64,000 nucleotides of DNA. Origin: Rhodobacter sp. 24-YEA-8. GTDB taxonomy: Bacteria > Pseudomonadota > Alphaproteobacteria > Rhodobacterales > Rhodobacteraceae. Below are positions 1 through 9,215 of this stretch, piece after piece; positions within the stretch are counted from its first letter, which is position 1; each line of letters opens with the position of its first letter. The notes under the pieces are model-generated. The model was given only the letters and a program-made list of their open reading frames with translations. It was not told the DNA's origin and did not search any database. The stretch spans positions 2,949,001-3,013,000 of the forward strand of contig NZ_FNSK01000001.1 of NCBI RefSeq assembly GCF_900105075.1. The letters are read 5' to 3'. The translations under genes and the position numbers were made by a program.

Positions 1-81
1 CTGCCCTCTTCCGCCACGGGCCCCGAAACCCGCCGGCCGGCCGCCTCGCGTTGATTTCCTGCAAAGACCAGGGAATGCCCC

Positions 82-110
82 TTGCAAAACCCCTGCTCTG
101 GCGCTATCCC
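82..110 (+). promoter_or_regulatory. Probable sigma-70 promoter of the tRNA-Pro gene
   Basis: A TTGCAA -35 element (82-87) lies 17 bases before a TATCCC -10 element (105-110). The tRNA begins at 122, which suits a transcription start near 116-118. The same TTGCAA box with a 17-base spacer occurs before rpsT in this window, which supports a housekeeping promoter. Assigned from spacing and match only. Confidence 0.45.
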
Positions 111-121
111 GCCCCAATGGT

Positions 122-198
122 CGGAGCGTAGCGCAGCCTGGTAGCGCACCTGCTTCGGGAGCAGGGGGTCGGAGGTTCGAATCCTCTCGCTCCGACCA
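122..198 (+). tRNA. tRNA-Pro (anticodon CGG)
   Basis: A full cloverleaf of 77 bases can be folded by eye. The acceptor arms CGGAGCG and CGCTCCG pair perfectly, the anticodon stem CCTGC/GCAGG encloses the loop TTCGGGA with anticodon CGG, and the T arm carries the TTCGAAT loop. The 3' CCA (196-198) is encoded in the DNA. Anticodon CGG reads CCG, a common proline codon in GC-rich genomes. A matching promoter lies just upstream. No clear terminator was seen downstream. Confidence 0.96.
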
Positions 199-515
199 AT
201 TTCCCGAATGATAACTGTGCTGCGTCAGGCAGGAGCTCCGTTACACCCCTCATCGCTTCCATTTGTGTCAGTTTCCGGTTCCACTGGCATGAAATCCCGA
301 ATCCGAACGCACTTCCGCCCCGCAGCTTGCACTTTCTCACCGTGTCCTTCCAGTCGCAGGCACAGGGTTATGACGCATGATCGCTGTCGGAACTGCAGTA
401 CCAGCTATTTCTCTAGGCCTTGATTGGGCAGTAGATGACTTGAGCATCCTCCTTTTTTCGCACACCGCCGCGATTTTGCGCGGCGCTTTGCTGTGCGTAT
501 ATGAAAGGAGAGCAC
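199..515. other. Gene-free stretch after tRNA-Pro
   Basis: No open frame here has a convincing start, ribosome binding site or recognisable product. The short frames present on both strands look random. No terminator or repeat stood out. Together with the transposase remnant downstream, the stretch looks like eroded sequence between the tRNA and the cellulose operon. Confidence 0.4.
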
Positions 516-680
516 ATGCATCCCAATGATTTTCCCCGTATACAGAGACGCCGGTTCGACATCGAGGCGCTTCAGTTCGAGGCTCTGTCCCTTTTCACAC
601 CGATGGTGCGAACTGCGGTTCACCGTCCAGCTCCAGCTAGTGGCCTAAAGGGCGGAAAGGGGCCAATAGCAGACCGATGA
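516..680 (+). CDS. Small ORF of unknown function, possibly a truncated gene
   Basis: The frame encodes 54 residues, starting MHPNDFPRIQRRRFD. A good ribosome binding site (GAAAGGAGAG) lies 5-10 bases before the ATG, which is the main reason to list it. The protein resembles nothing I recognise. Its 3' end runs into the sequence where the opposite-strand IS5-type transposase remnant breaks off (about 645). The frame may therefore be the surviving 5' part of a gene cut by the insertion, with a tail read from foreign sequence. It could also be a chance frame behind an accidental binding site. Confidence 0.25.
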   Translation: MHPNDFPRIQRRRFDIEALQFEALSLFTPMVRTAVHRPAPASGLKGGKGPIADR

Positions 681-892
681 CGACTTGCCGAACTCTTCGG
701 CAGGTTGCGCCATGGCGCACCGGTTCTTGTGTCGCGCTGCGCCTCGAACCTGTGGCGGCTTGCGCTCCGCCAGAAAATGCCAGCCAAAACGAGACGATGA
801 TCCGCAGGCTTCCGCCCATTCGGGTGTCGGACGGCACGAATGAAGCCCTCGAAAAAGGCCCACCCACCGTCGGATATCAGGTTGCGCTCCAA
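645..892 (-). pseudogene. Remnant of an IS5-family transposase
   Basis: Read on the minus strand from a TTG at 892, one frame gives an N-terminal part typical of IS5-family (IS1248/IS427-like) transposases: ERNLISDGGWAFF, then NGRKPADHRLVL and GIFW, then RTGAPWRNLP. The expected continuation EEFGKSSSV appears in a different frame, so at least one frameshift separates them. A stretch of about 14 residues between GIFW and RTGAPW also looks foreign. The DDE catalytic domain is absent and the match is lost after about 645. Terminal inverted repeats were not found. This is a decayed fragment, not an active element. Confidence 0.7.
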
Positions 893-984
893 GCCCGTCT
901 CCCAAGCAGAGATGAGCTTGAATCATAGGACGCCTGCCAACAGAATCCCTTTTGTCAAAACGGCCTGATCCCCGGATCGCGCGC

Positions 985-2394
985 CTAGCCGCCGCTGGTC
1001 GCTCGCAGGCCGCGGCGGGTTTCGTCGGTCGACAGTTCACTGTTGAGTTTCTGGAATTGCCGCCGCGCCTCGGCGCGATCCCCGAGGTTCAGCCAGGAAT
1101 AGGCTCGCAGCATAGCAAGGTCGCGGCGCAGACCGCCACCCAGCTGTTCAAGCGCGTCAAAATAGGCGATCGCCTGTTTGTAGCGCTTGTTCTTATAGGC
1201 ATTCACGCCCCGCTGATCGAGGATCTGGCGCTCAATATCAAGCCGCTGTTTATGGGTAAAATCGGTCGATGCCGCGATGCGTGAGGCTTCCTCGGGCATT
1301 TGCATTTTCAGATGGGCCAGCGCCAGGCCATAGCCAGCATCCCGGCGCTGTTCCGCATTAAGCCCGGCCTTCAGCGCCGCTTTGAAGCTCTGCACTGCCT
1401 CCATCGGCTGGTTGAGATTATAGGCGCACCAGCCGCGCTGATAGATCACCGAAGTCACGCGTGAGCCGGAGGAAAGCGCAAGGCAGCGCGGCCAGTCCCC
1501 TGCCGCCACGGCAGCCTGAAAGCCGCTGCCGCCGGACCCGCCCTGAACAGCGGGCGCTTTGGCAACCGGTCGCGCCGGTACCACTTCGCCAGAGGATGCC
1601 GGGGCCGGTGTTGCTTTCGGCGTCTTTCCGGCCGCGGGCGGCTCCACGGGTGCGGTCACCACGCCGGCGGGCGCGGCTATGTCATGGCCACGCCCGGCAA
1701 GCAACCGGCTGCGCAATGTCTGCAATTCCGGATCTATCGCGGGCAGGCGCTGGCCCACCTGCGACAGGAGGGCGAGGATCTCGGCCTCGCTTGCAACCGC
1801 ATCGGCCTTTTCCAGCGTTGCGATCAGATCCGCCGTCACGACGCAGGTTCCCGCCACAGAGCGATAGGTGCCAAACGCATCCGCCGCCCGCCCTGCCGCC
1901 GCCTGGGCCTCGGCAATGCGCCAGGCGTTGTTGATCCGGTTACAGCGCAAAAGTCCCGGTACCGACGAAGCCACCGAAATCGCCTGGCTGAGATTTCCCG
2001 CCGCCAGCGCAGCGTCAAACCGCATCTGGCCATCAGCAGTCGCCAGCAGATCGGTCATCGCGGCAGGCGGCTCCCATGACGGAAACTCCGCGCGTGTCGC
2101 GGCAATCAGCGCGCGGGCCTGGTCGATCTGCCCCGCCGCGATCAGGCGAAACATGTCATCAATCTCGGTCGAGGGGCCGGTCACCGTCAGCCTGCTCAAA
2201 TCCGCAGGCGGTTTCCAGGCCGGGTATTTCAACTGCAACCGGCGCAGTTCGGCCTCGGTCGAAGCCTGATCCTTTTGCTGCACGTAAAAGCTGAGCGCCA
2301 GCAGTTCATCAGGGGCGGGCGCAGAAACCTCCTGGGCCGCAGCCGGGCCGGCTGCCGTCAGCAAAAGGGCGCAAAGCAGAAGGGAACGCATCAT
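985..2394 (-). CDS. Periplasmic TPR-type protein of the cellulose operon (BcsC-like repeat part without barrel)
   Basis: The product has 469 residues. A signal peptide ends at about residue 21 (cleavage after AAA before QEV). It is followed by helical-repeat sequence, an Ala/Pro-rich linker near residues 240-290, and a second repeat block to the C-terminus that includes YQRGWCAYNLNQ and GVNAYKNKRYKQAIAYFD. This resembles the periplasmic scaffold half of BcsC, but no outer-membrane barrel follows. The start is the ATG overlapping the bcsZ stop (ATGA), so the gene is translationally coupled as the last member of the operon. A longer frame to 2523 overlaps bcsZ and was rejected. Its likely role is to link the inner-membrane synthase to export or hydrolysis in the periplasm. 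That role is inferred from position and repeats. Confidence 0.75.
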   Translation of the reverse strand: MMRSLLLCALLLTAAGPAAAQEVSAPAPDELLALSFYVQQKDQASTEAELRRLQLKYPAWKPPADLSRLTVTGPSTEIDDMFRLIAAGQIDQARALIAATRAEFPSWEPPAAMTDLLATADGQMRFDAALAAGNLSQAISVASSVPGLLRCNRINNAWRIAEAQAAAGRAADAFGTYRSVAGTCVVTADLIATLEKADAVASEAEILALLSQVGQRLPAIDPELQTLRSRLLAGRGHDIAAPAGVVTAPVEPPAAGKTPKATPAPASSGEVVPARPVAKAPAVQGGSGGSGFQAAVAAGDWPRCLALSSGSRVTSVIYQRGWCAYNLNQPMEAVQSFKAALKAGLNAEQRRDAGYGLALAHLKMQMPEEASRIAASTDFTHKQRLDIERQILDQRGVNAYKNKRYKQAIAYFDALEQLGGGLRRDLAMLRAYSWLNLGDRAEARRQFQKLNSELSTDETRRGLRATSGG

Positions 2395-3488
2395 ATCGGC
2401 ACACATCTTTGAAAGCTGGAGGCCTGGACGACCAGCGCCATCAGATGCAGCGTGGCCGGATAATAGGGCTGATCGTCGGTAAAGCCGGGCATCACCGACC
2501 CGACCGCATTGCTGGTGACGCAATCGGCCAGCGCACCGAGGGCCGCATAGCCGGGATGGGCGCTGCGTTCAAAAACGCCAGTGCCGACGGTGTCGAAAAC
2601 CGTGGCAACGCCGCCAACATCCCCCGCCACTGCCATCCGCGATGCATAGGCGCGCACCGCCGGGCTTTGCGCCTGATCCGACCAGAGCGCGAAAAGCGGA
2701 ATCCGCACGGCCTCGTAGCCGGAAACGCCGGAAAAGGGTTGCGGCGCCGGGGCCACGCCCTGAGGCGTCACCATGACCCAATCCGGCACCGGGCCGCGTG
2801 CGGCCAGCGCCGCAATCAGCGTGTCTCCATCCGTGGCCAACCGGGCGAGATCGGGCAGTGAGGCAAGGGCCGCGAGGTCGCGCAGCGCCCGCGCCATGTA
2901 ATAGGAAGGGTTGACAACTATCCCTTCATCGCGCCGGAAACCGTTGGTTCCTGGCAAGAGCATCAGCCTGCCGGATCCGTCCGGACAGGGCGCGATGCAG
3001 CGGCGCGCCAGATCACCTGCAATGGCCCCCGCGCGCGCAAGCCGGGCTTTGCTGTCGCTCAGCGGTGCCGCAAGGCTCAGCCCCCAGGCGTAAAAGAGAT
3101 CGCCGTCGCTTGCATTGTTGCGATCCGTGACATGCGGGGTGGCATCTGGCCGCCAGCGCCAGGCCAGCAGCTCATCCTCGCGGATGGCGAGATTGGTTTC
3201 GGTCCAGCGGATGATCTGCGTCACCGCCGCATCATCGCCGAACAGCGCGGCAAGGGTCAGCCCATAGCCCTGGCCTTCGGAGTGGCTGGCATCGCCCTGA
3301 AAACCGTCCACCACGCGACCGTCCGGCGCAAGGCAGAGGGCTTTCCACGCCCGCCAGCTTTCCTGCAACGGATGATCCGGTGCAAAGGGGCTGACACTGG
3401 CCATGGCGGCATGAGGTACAAATGGCATCGCAAGCGCTGCCCCCATTCCCGCCCCTAAGCCGGCGCCCAGAAAGGATCTGCGGTTCAT
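2391..3488 (-). CDS. bcsZ: Cellulose-operon endoglucanase BcsZ (glycoside hydrolase family 8)
   Basis: The product has 365 residues and matches the GH8 family, which cuts beta-1,4-glucan and is needed for proper cellulose export in many bacteria. The N-terminus has a twin-arginine type signal (NRRSFLG, then a hydrophobic run to about residue 30), so export by Tat is likely. The acid catalyst motif SEGQGYG places the probable proton-donor Glu at residue 71. A second conserved block, NNASDGDLFYAWGL, covers residues 125-136. The gene overlaps bcsB upstream and the TPR gene downstream by ATGA junctions, so all three are coupled. It works in the periplasm on nascent glucan chains. Confidence 0.93.
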   Translation of the reverse strand: MNRRSFLGAGLGAGMGAALAMPFVPHAAMASVSPFAPDHPLQESWRAWKALCLAPDGRVVDGFQGDASHSEGQGYGLTLAALFGDDAAVTQIIRWTETNLAIREDELLAWRWRPDATPHVTDRNNASDGDLFYAWGLSLAAPLSDSKARLARAGAIAGDLARRCIAPCPDGSGRLMLLPGTNGFRRDEGIVVNPSYYMARALRDLAALASLPDLARLATDGDTLIAALAARGPVPDWVMVTPQGVAPAPQPFSGVSGYEAVRIPLFALWSDQAQSPAVRAYASRMAVAGDVGGVATVFDTVGTGVFERSAHPGYAALGALADCVTSNAVGSVMPGFTDDQPYYPATLHLMALVVQASSFQRCVPI

Positions 3489-5929
3489 CGCTCTTCCCGC
3501 CCCCGTCGGCTCAACAACACATAAAGCAAGGCCGGAATCGCCGAGAGAAGCGTCAGCCCCAGCATCGCAAGCGTGAACAGAAGCGGCGACCAGGAGGCGT
3601 AATTGCCCAGAGCCGTCCGCATCCCGGCTGCATCCGGCACGGTCAGCATGCGCGGCGGGCGGATCGGGGTCCAGACCTGCCAGCTGCCATCCGCCTGGAG
3701 CAAAGCGGCCTCTCCCTGGGCCATCGACGCCACACGCAGACGGTTCAGCGCCTCGCCGATCGCCTCGGGGGCCACGCCCGGGCCCAGCATCAGCCAGAGC
3801 TCACCACGTTCGTTGAAATCGGGGCGCAGCAACAGGGCCTGGCCCCGGCGCCCCTCCAGCCAGTCCGGCAGGCTCTGCGAAGTGCCGACGAAAGAGCTTT
3901 CACGCAACAGCCTGTATTCGTGCGCAAGCAGGGCAGAGGGCGAAAAACTCTGCCAGAGGTCCCGGACAAAGCCCCCGACTGCGGCAGGATCCTCCGGCTG
4001 CCCGGGCGCCTCGGGATCCGCATCTTCGACCAGGGTGAAGGCGGAGGTACTGGTCGCGCGACTATTGGGTGCGGGCGTCCCGCCAGGGGCCGGCTCTGCG
4101 GCAACCTGCGGCGGATCGTTCAGCGGAAAGAGCACACGCTGCACGGTGCTCAGGCTGAGATCGGTCTTCTCGAAAGGCACCAGGCCGAATTCGCTTAACC
4201 CGACGACCTGCAGCCTGACCGTGCCGGACATTTCTGTCGCAGGGGCGAGTTCGGCTGCGATCCGCATCGCATCCTGTGCGAGCTTTTTAGATTCGATGGC
4301 ACCCTCAGGCGCGATCACCCCCGACGGGTCCAGCCGCAACAAAACGGCGGCAAGCCCCGGGAGCAGCATGGAAGGCGAGGGCGGGATGGTCAGACTGCTG
4401 TCGTTCAACACGGCCAGGAGATCCGCGCGGCGGACCGGGCAGGCACCGTCCGGCGGATTGCCGGGCACCATCATTTCAAAGGACAGCGTGTTGCGGCCCG
4501 GATGTAGCAGATTGGCGTTGAAGCTTACGGGCAGCACCGGCAGCACCTCGCCGCCATTCTGGTCAAGCGGCAAAAGCCGGATGGTCTCGTCATTGATCTT
4601 CACCAGCAGGATCGCACCTTGCGGCAAATTGCGGGCGAACCCGTAATGCAGATCAAGGCGGGCCTTCTGATTGGCCATCAGCAACCAGTCTGCGGGCAGC
4701 GAAAACGGAAGATCGCGTCGGAAATAATGTGTATTTCCAATCACATCTCCGATTCCCAGATCGGACAGAAAGGTCTTTTCCCCCGGCCTGATTGCAGGCG
4801 CGCTTTCAGGCAGCGCCGGCGGAAAGGCCGCCAGGAAGGGGGTCAGATCGGGCAGGGTACCGTCCTGATATTCCACCTGAAGCACCAGCCCGCGACCTGC
4901 CCCGCGCCGCACCAGCGCGTTCGGCCGGTCCGAGCGGATCAGAGCCACAGTGGCGATTTCGCGGGTCTCGAAACCGTAGAACGAGGCCTGGGCGACGCGC
5001 CCGCCCGGCCCGAGCGCCCGGCCAAGCTGTTCCGACAGGCTGCGGATCAGCGCGGGATCGGTTGCCTCATCGGCCAGCAAAGCGAGGTCACGCCCGCCGG
5101 CGGTCTCGCTTTGCGCGGCCAGCGCGAAGCCCGCCGCATCCGCAGGCAGTGCGCTGTCATCAATCAGGACCCCGCTATTGGTCAGGTCGATCTCGGTCCA
5201 GACCCCGAATGTGGCCTCGGGGCCACAGAAAATCCGGTGCGGCTGCTGCAAAGACAGTCTGATGCGGTTGGCGCCATGAATCAGCGCCGCAGTCTCGACC
5301 GTAACCCCGGTGAAATCCCCCAGCTGATCAAGTCTGATCCCAACCGGATCTGCATCATTCACCACGATCTGCATCATGGCCTGATCAGGAAGGACATTGA
5401 CGCTGGAATGCAGGGTAAACTGCAGTGTTTCGGGCAGCACAGTCCCCGCAGGCAGGTCGAGGCGCAGTTCCACCCCGGCGGTTTCGCCGGTCAGGCGGAT
5501 GATGCCGGGCGCCACGAGGCTCGCCCCCACCTGCACCCCATCGGGCAGGAGGGTCGCAGGCCGGGGCCGGATCAGCCAGCCTGTGCTGGCGGTGGCGCTG
5601 CCCGCGCTGCGGTCACGGTCAACCGGTGTCTGGGCAATTACGGCTTCTTCGCCGGGCGCGTCCTCCGGAACCTCTGCCTCTGCTTCGGTTTGCGCCGGTG
5701 CAGGCAGGCGGATGATCCCGTCATCCGGCGCATTCGTCTGATCGACGGGCAAGGTTTCGGCCGGAGTTTCGGCGGTGGCTTCGGCGGGGCTTTCCGCAAG
5801 AGTGGAAGGCAATGCGATCTGCGGGGTTTCGGCCCTGACCGGGCCAACCGCCGCAAAAAGGGCAAGGGCCAGCGAGGCCAGGATCAGCCTGCCCCCGCCG
5901 AAGGCTCCTGTGATCAGCGGTGCGGTCAT
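3485..5929 (-). CDS. bcsB: Cellulose synthase regulatory/periplasmic subunit BcsB
   Basis: The product has 814 residues, longer than the roughly 725 usual in Rhodobacter. The extra length lies mainly in an Ala/Glu/Pro-rich segment (about residues 35-100) after the signal peptide. The body is the usual tandem carbohydrate-binding and flavodoxin-like arrangement, seen here only as overall similarity. A single C-terminal transmembrane anchor (about residues 780-805) ends in RRGREER. In the known BcsA-BcsB structure this anchor completes the synthase channel, and the periplasmic body guides the glucan. The start overlaps the bcsA stop (ATGA) and the stop overlaps the bcsZ start in the same way. 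Confidence 0.92.
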   Translation of the reverse strand: MTAPLITGAFGGGRLILASLALALFAAVGPVRAETPQIALPSTLAESPAEATAETPAETLPVDQTNAPDDGIIRLPAPAQTEAEAEVPEDAPGEEAVIAQTPVDRDRSAGSATASTGWLIRPRPATLLPDGVQVGASLVAPGIIRLTGETAGVELRLDLPAGTVLPETLQFTLHSSVNVLPDQAMMQIVVNDADPVGIRLDQLGDFTGVTVETAALIHGANRIRLSLQQPHRIFCGPEATFGVWTEIDLTNSGVLIDDSALPADAAGFALAAQSETAGGRDLALLADEATDPALIRSLSEQLGRALGPGGRVAQASFYGFETREIATVALIRSDRPNALVRRGAGRGLVLQVEYQDGTLPDLTPFLAAFPPALPESAPAIRPGEKTFLSDLGIGDVIGNTHYFRRDLPFSLPADWLLMANQKARLDLHYGFARNLPQGAILLVKINDETIRLLPLDQNGGEVLPVLPVSFNANLLHPGRNTLSFEMMVPGNPPDGACPVRRADLLAVLNDSSLTIPPSPSMLLPGLAAVLLRLDPSGVIAPEGAIESKKLAQDAMRIAAELAPATEMSGTVRLQVVGLSEFGLVPFEKTDLSLSTVQRVLFPLNDPPQVAAEPAPGGTPAPNSRATSTSAFTLVEDADPEAPGQPEDPAAVGGFVRDLWQSFSPSALLAHEYRLLRESSFVGTSQSLPDWLEGRRGQALLLRPDFNERGELWLMLGPGVAPEAIGEALNRLRVASMAQGEAALLQADGSWQVWTPIRPPRMLTVPDAAGMRTALGNYASWSPLLFTLAMLGLTLLSAIPALLYVLLSRRGREER

Positions 5930-8259
5930 TGCGCTTTCTCCACACCGATAAAGGCCTCGGGGGCGAGCTTTGTCTGATCCAGCCGATATTCCTCGGCATC
6001 GAAATCGGCGCCGAAGGTGACCAGATGCGCGGGTTTCGGGCTTTGCTTGGCGAAAAGGGCGGCGCGGCGACGGCGGCCTGGCTCGCGCAGGAAATCGCCC
6101 AGCGTTTTCGGCAAAGAACTGATCGAGAGCCAGATCACATAGCCCAGTCCCATCAGCAGGCCTTTGCCCCGGCGGCTGTTCTGACGGATCGCCAGCCAGT
6201 TTTCCGACGAGCCGAACAGGAGCTGCGCCACCGCCTCGCGCACGATCATCGGCTGATCGGGCAGGAATTGCACCCCGACGGCAATGCCGTTTCCGGCCTC
6301 GTTGAAAACAGCGCGGACCACAGCACGAACCTCGCGCTCGAGATGCGGCGCATGGGGGAAGCGCGGGCGGAACACGACCTCATCGCCCTTGACCACCATA
6401 CGGCTGCCAGCGCCCTGCGGCAGCCCGGTCAACCGCATCTTCAACCCGCTGGTCGAGACGTCAAACACCTCGGTCGGCAGGGCTTTCTCGCCCGACCCCT
6501 CCCAGCGGACCGTGCCCTCTTCGCGAATCTCAACGCGCGGCGAGCTGCGGCGCTGCTGTTTCTCGGATACCGCCCGCAACGAGAGGCCGACCAGCAGGAA
6601 GTTGATCACCGCCCAGACGCCGACCACGGAAAGCACCGAATGATCCCCCGGGAAGGCGATCCAGCGCACGACGAGCGCGACAAGCCCCGCCAGCATCAGG
6701 AAGAACAATCCCACAAGCGGCCCAGCGATAGGCGAGATGTAATCCTCGACCAGGGTCTCATCCTTGGCGGTCACGTTGAATTTCGCGCCGCGCGGCCTGA
6801 GGATGGTACTGATGATCGCCTTGGCCAGATAGGGGGCCTGGGCGACCTCATAGACCTCGGAAATCAGCGGCCATCGGTAGCGCGAGAAGATGGCGTTCTG
6901 CACCAGAAGGCTCACCGCCATATAGCTCAGCGTATAGGCCATGGCCTCGCGGAAGGTGGTGACGAAGATCTCGACGCCGAAAAACAGATAGGCAAGCGGC
7001 GCCAGAAGATAGGTCATGCGCACCAGCGGGAACAGCCAGAAGGCCATCGAATTCAGGTAGCACAGCCGCTGGAACGGCCGCAGCCCCGGGCGGAAGATCG
7101 GGTTTTTCAGCATGAACATCTGCATCATGCCCGAGGCCCAGCGACCGCGCTGCTGGATGAAAGACGCGAAGGTCTCGGGCTGCAGCCCGGCAATCATCGC
7201 GCGGTCGAGATAAAGGCTGCGCCAGCCTTTGGAATGGATCTCCAGCGCGGTTTCGGCATCCTCAGTGATGGTCTCACCGGCAAAGCCACCCACCGAATCC
7301 AGCGCCTTGCGGCGCAGAACGGCGGCAGAGCCGCAAAAGAAAGCCCCGCCCCAGCGATCAAGCCCGGGATGGATGCGGCCATAGAACATCTCATTCTCGG
7401 GCGGGCATTTCAGATCAAGATTGCGCTCGATCGGGTCTTTATTGATGAAAAAATGCGGGGTCTGAACAAGGAAAAGCTTTGGATCCTCGACGAAATAGCC
7501 GACCGTGCGGGCCAGAAAATCGCGCGACGGCACGTGGTCGGCGTCAAACACCACCACCAGATCGCCATTCAGCTTTGCCAGCGCCGCGCTCATATTGCCG
7601 GCTTTCGCATGTTCGTTCTTCGCGCGGGTCGAATAGACCACGCCGAGTTCCTCGCAAAGCGCCTGCAATTCGGCGCGCCGCGCCTTTGACTTTGCGGCCA
7701 GCTCGGGATCGGGCGAATTGCAGCGCTGATCGGTGCCGCCATCATCGCACAGCACCACCGTGCGCAGCCGCGCCGGGTAGATCATGTTGCGCGCCGCCGA
7801 CAGGGTCACCGCCAGCATCTCGGTCGGCTCATTGTAAGAAGGCACGAGGATATCGACGCTGGGCAGGTTCTCGGGCTCGACGCGCGGTGGCAAGGCGCGC
7901 TCGACCGGATCGGCGGTGATAAAGGCGTTCAGGAAGAAGACGAGGATGGAATAGGTTTCAACCACCAGCAGCGCGATGGCCAGCACGAAGGAGACCGTCA
8001 GCCCCGGATCGGGCAGCGTCGAGGTCAGCCGCCAGATCCAGTAGCGCAGCACCAGGACGCTGGCGACGCTCATCATCGCGACGCGGCAGATGATATTCCC
8101 GGCAAAGGGCTTGAGCAAAATGACCAGCAGCAACGCGGCCAGACCCAGCATGGCCTGGGCCGCATTCGAAACCGGGATCGAGGCCAGCACCAGAACCGGT
8201 GTCATCGCGATCAGCCAGAGCAGCAACAGGACGCCATTGCGGATACGATCAGAGCTCAT
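5926..8259 (-). CDS. bcsA: Cellulose synthase catalytic subunit BcsA, with PilZ domain
   Basis: The product has 777 residues and polymerises UDP-glucose into cellulose while moving the chain across the inner membrane. All family 2 glycosyltransferase landmarks are visible: DDGG (172-175), DAD (239-241), FFCGS (307-311), TED (332-334, catalytic base) and QQRGRW (369-374). Membrane helices flank the catalytic domain (about 10-110 and 400-560). A C-terminal PilZ domain carries the c-di-GMP motifs RxxxR (571-575) and DxSxxG (600-605), so the enzyme should be switched on by c-di-GMP. It lies 45 bases after bcsN, is coupled to bcsB by an ATGA overlap, and is followed by bcsZ. A diguanylate cyclase gene lies on the other side of bcsN. 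Confidence 0.97.
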   Translation of the reverse strand: MSSDRIRNGVLLLLWLIAMTPVLVLASIPVSNAAQAMLGLAALLLVILLKPFAGNIICRVAMMSVASVLVLRYWIWRLTSTLPDPGLTVSFVLAIALLVVETYSILVFFLNAFITADPVERALPPRVEPENLPSVDILVPSYNEPTEMLAVTLSAARNMIYPARLRTVVLCDDGGTDQRCNSPDPELAAKSKARRAELQALCEELGVVYSTRAKNEHAKAGNMSAALAKLNGDLVVVFDADHVPSRDFLARTVGYFVEDPKLFLVQTPHFFINKDPIERNLDLKCPPENEMFYGRIHPGLDRWGGAFFCGSAAVLRRKALDSVGGFAGETITEDAETALEIHSKGWRSLYLDRAMIAGLQPETFASFIQQRGRWASGMMQMFMLKNPIFRPGLRPFQRLCYLNSMAFWLFPLVRMTYLLAPLAYLFFGVEIFVTTFREAMAYTLSYMAVSLLVQNAIFSRYRWPLISEVYEVAQAPYLAKAIISTILRPRGAKFNVTAKDETLVEDYISPIAGPLVGLFFLMLAGLVALVVRWIAFPGDHSVLSVVGVWAVINFLLVGLSLRAVSEKQQRRSSPRVEIREEGTVRWEGSGEKALPTEVFDVSTSGLKMRLTGLPQGAGSRMVVKGDEVVFRPRFPHAPHLEREVRAVVRAVFNEAGNGIAVGVQFLPDQPMIVREAVAQLLFGSSENWLAIRQNSRRGKGLLMGLGYVIWLSISSLPKTLGDFLREPGRRRRAALFAKQSPKPAHLVTFGADFDAEEYRLDQTKLAPEAFIGVEKAQ

Positions 8260-8304
8260 ATGCGCCCTCGGCCTTGTGCTGGGGGGATCACCTTGCGCAT
8301 CGTC

Positions 8305-8988
8305 TCATTTCCATTCCAGATCTGCGCCTGGCGCCGCGAGCGGGGAAAGCATCCTTGTGCTCCCGCCACCGGTATTGCCCGCCACCGCGCCATAACCAAT
8401 GCTCGCATCAAGCACCGGCACCAGCGCCTCGGCGGCCGTCCCGGCGATGCAGTTGCGCAGCATCACATCCATCACCCGCGCGCCCTGCGGCAGACCACGC
8501 TCGGCCTGGGTCAGCCGCCTGAGCGCGAGAACGCAGGTCACATTGGGGCCCATCGCCTCTTCGGTCCAGAAATAGAGCCCGAGACTGTCCTCGCCAGTCA
8601 TCAGAGCACCCGGTTTTACCGAAGTGAACGGCGCAGGCGCGCCGCCGATCCGGGTCACGAATTCCTCAAACCTGAAGCGTGCCGCCGCCAGATGGCCCAA
8701 CCGCGTGCGCAGAATCAGAAGGTTATCGCCGGGCACCGCCACGTTGTTTGGCAGCCCGATCCGCTGCTCAGACCCGCCGAGCAGGCCGCGCTGCATCACA
8801 AAGGTCATCCCCTGCGGGTTGGCCCATGCCTTCGCGGCCGGAACCGGATGAAACAGCTCACGGTCCTCGATCTGCTTTTGTGTCAGACCGAAGGTATCGA
8901 TTTCATATCCGCAGCCCGTCAACAGGGCGCAGAGGAATGCTCCGGCGATCATTCTGCCGATGCGGGGATAGTCTGCTCTATTCGTCAT
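8305..8988 (-). CDS. bcsN: Cellulose biosynthesis protein BcsN (lipoprotein)
   Basis: The product has 227 residues and resembles BcsN, an accessory protein found beside bcsA in many alphaproteobacteria. Its biochemical role is unknown. The N-terminus has a hydrophobic run ending in a lipobox (LLTGC), so it is probably a lipoprotein facing the periplasm. I chose the ATG at 8988. A second ATG at 8952, just before the hydrophobic run, is also possible. It is the first gene of the cellulose operon, 45 bases before bcsA, and diverges from the 78-residue protein and diguanylate cyclase genes across a 227-base gap. That gap contains an AT-rich patch (about 9168-9195) likely to hold promoters. Confidence 0.8.
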   Translation of the reverse strand: MTNRADYPRIGRMIAGAFLCALLTGCGYEIDTFGLTQKQIEDRELFHPVPAAKAWANPQGMTFVMQRGLLGGSEQRIGLPNNVAVPGDNLLILRTRLGHLAAARFRFEEFVTRIGGAPAPFTSVKPGALMTGEDSLGLYFWTEEAMGPNVTCVLALRRLTQAERGLPQGARVMDVMLRNCIAGTAAEALVPVLDASIGYGAVAGNTGGGSTRMLSPLAAPGADLEWK

Positions 8989-9215
8989 GCTTCCGGGCCG
9001 GATCAGGACATTATTATCGTTTTCGGGATCGCCCCCACGACCCACAACCCCAGGATGATCTGATTCCAGCCGAAAAGGCAACGCACTGGTTAATTTTTGC
9101 CGGGAGGTGTGGCACATGGCCGACGGTCGGGGCGGGAAGTCTTTACCGATGGTGTCACAGGATTGAGCTATTCAATAAATTAATCAACAATAATGCGCAG
9201 AACAGGAGATTATCC

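Noticed and set aside
5920..7689. 589-residue plus-strand frame antisense to bcsA
   Set aside because: It shadows the conserved bcsA sequence and is rich in His, Gln and Arg, as expected from antisense of a membrane enzyme.
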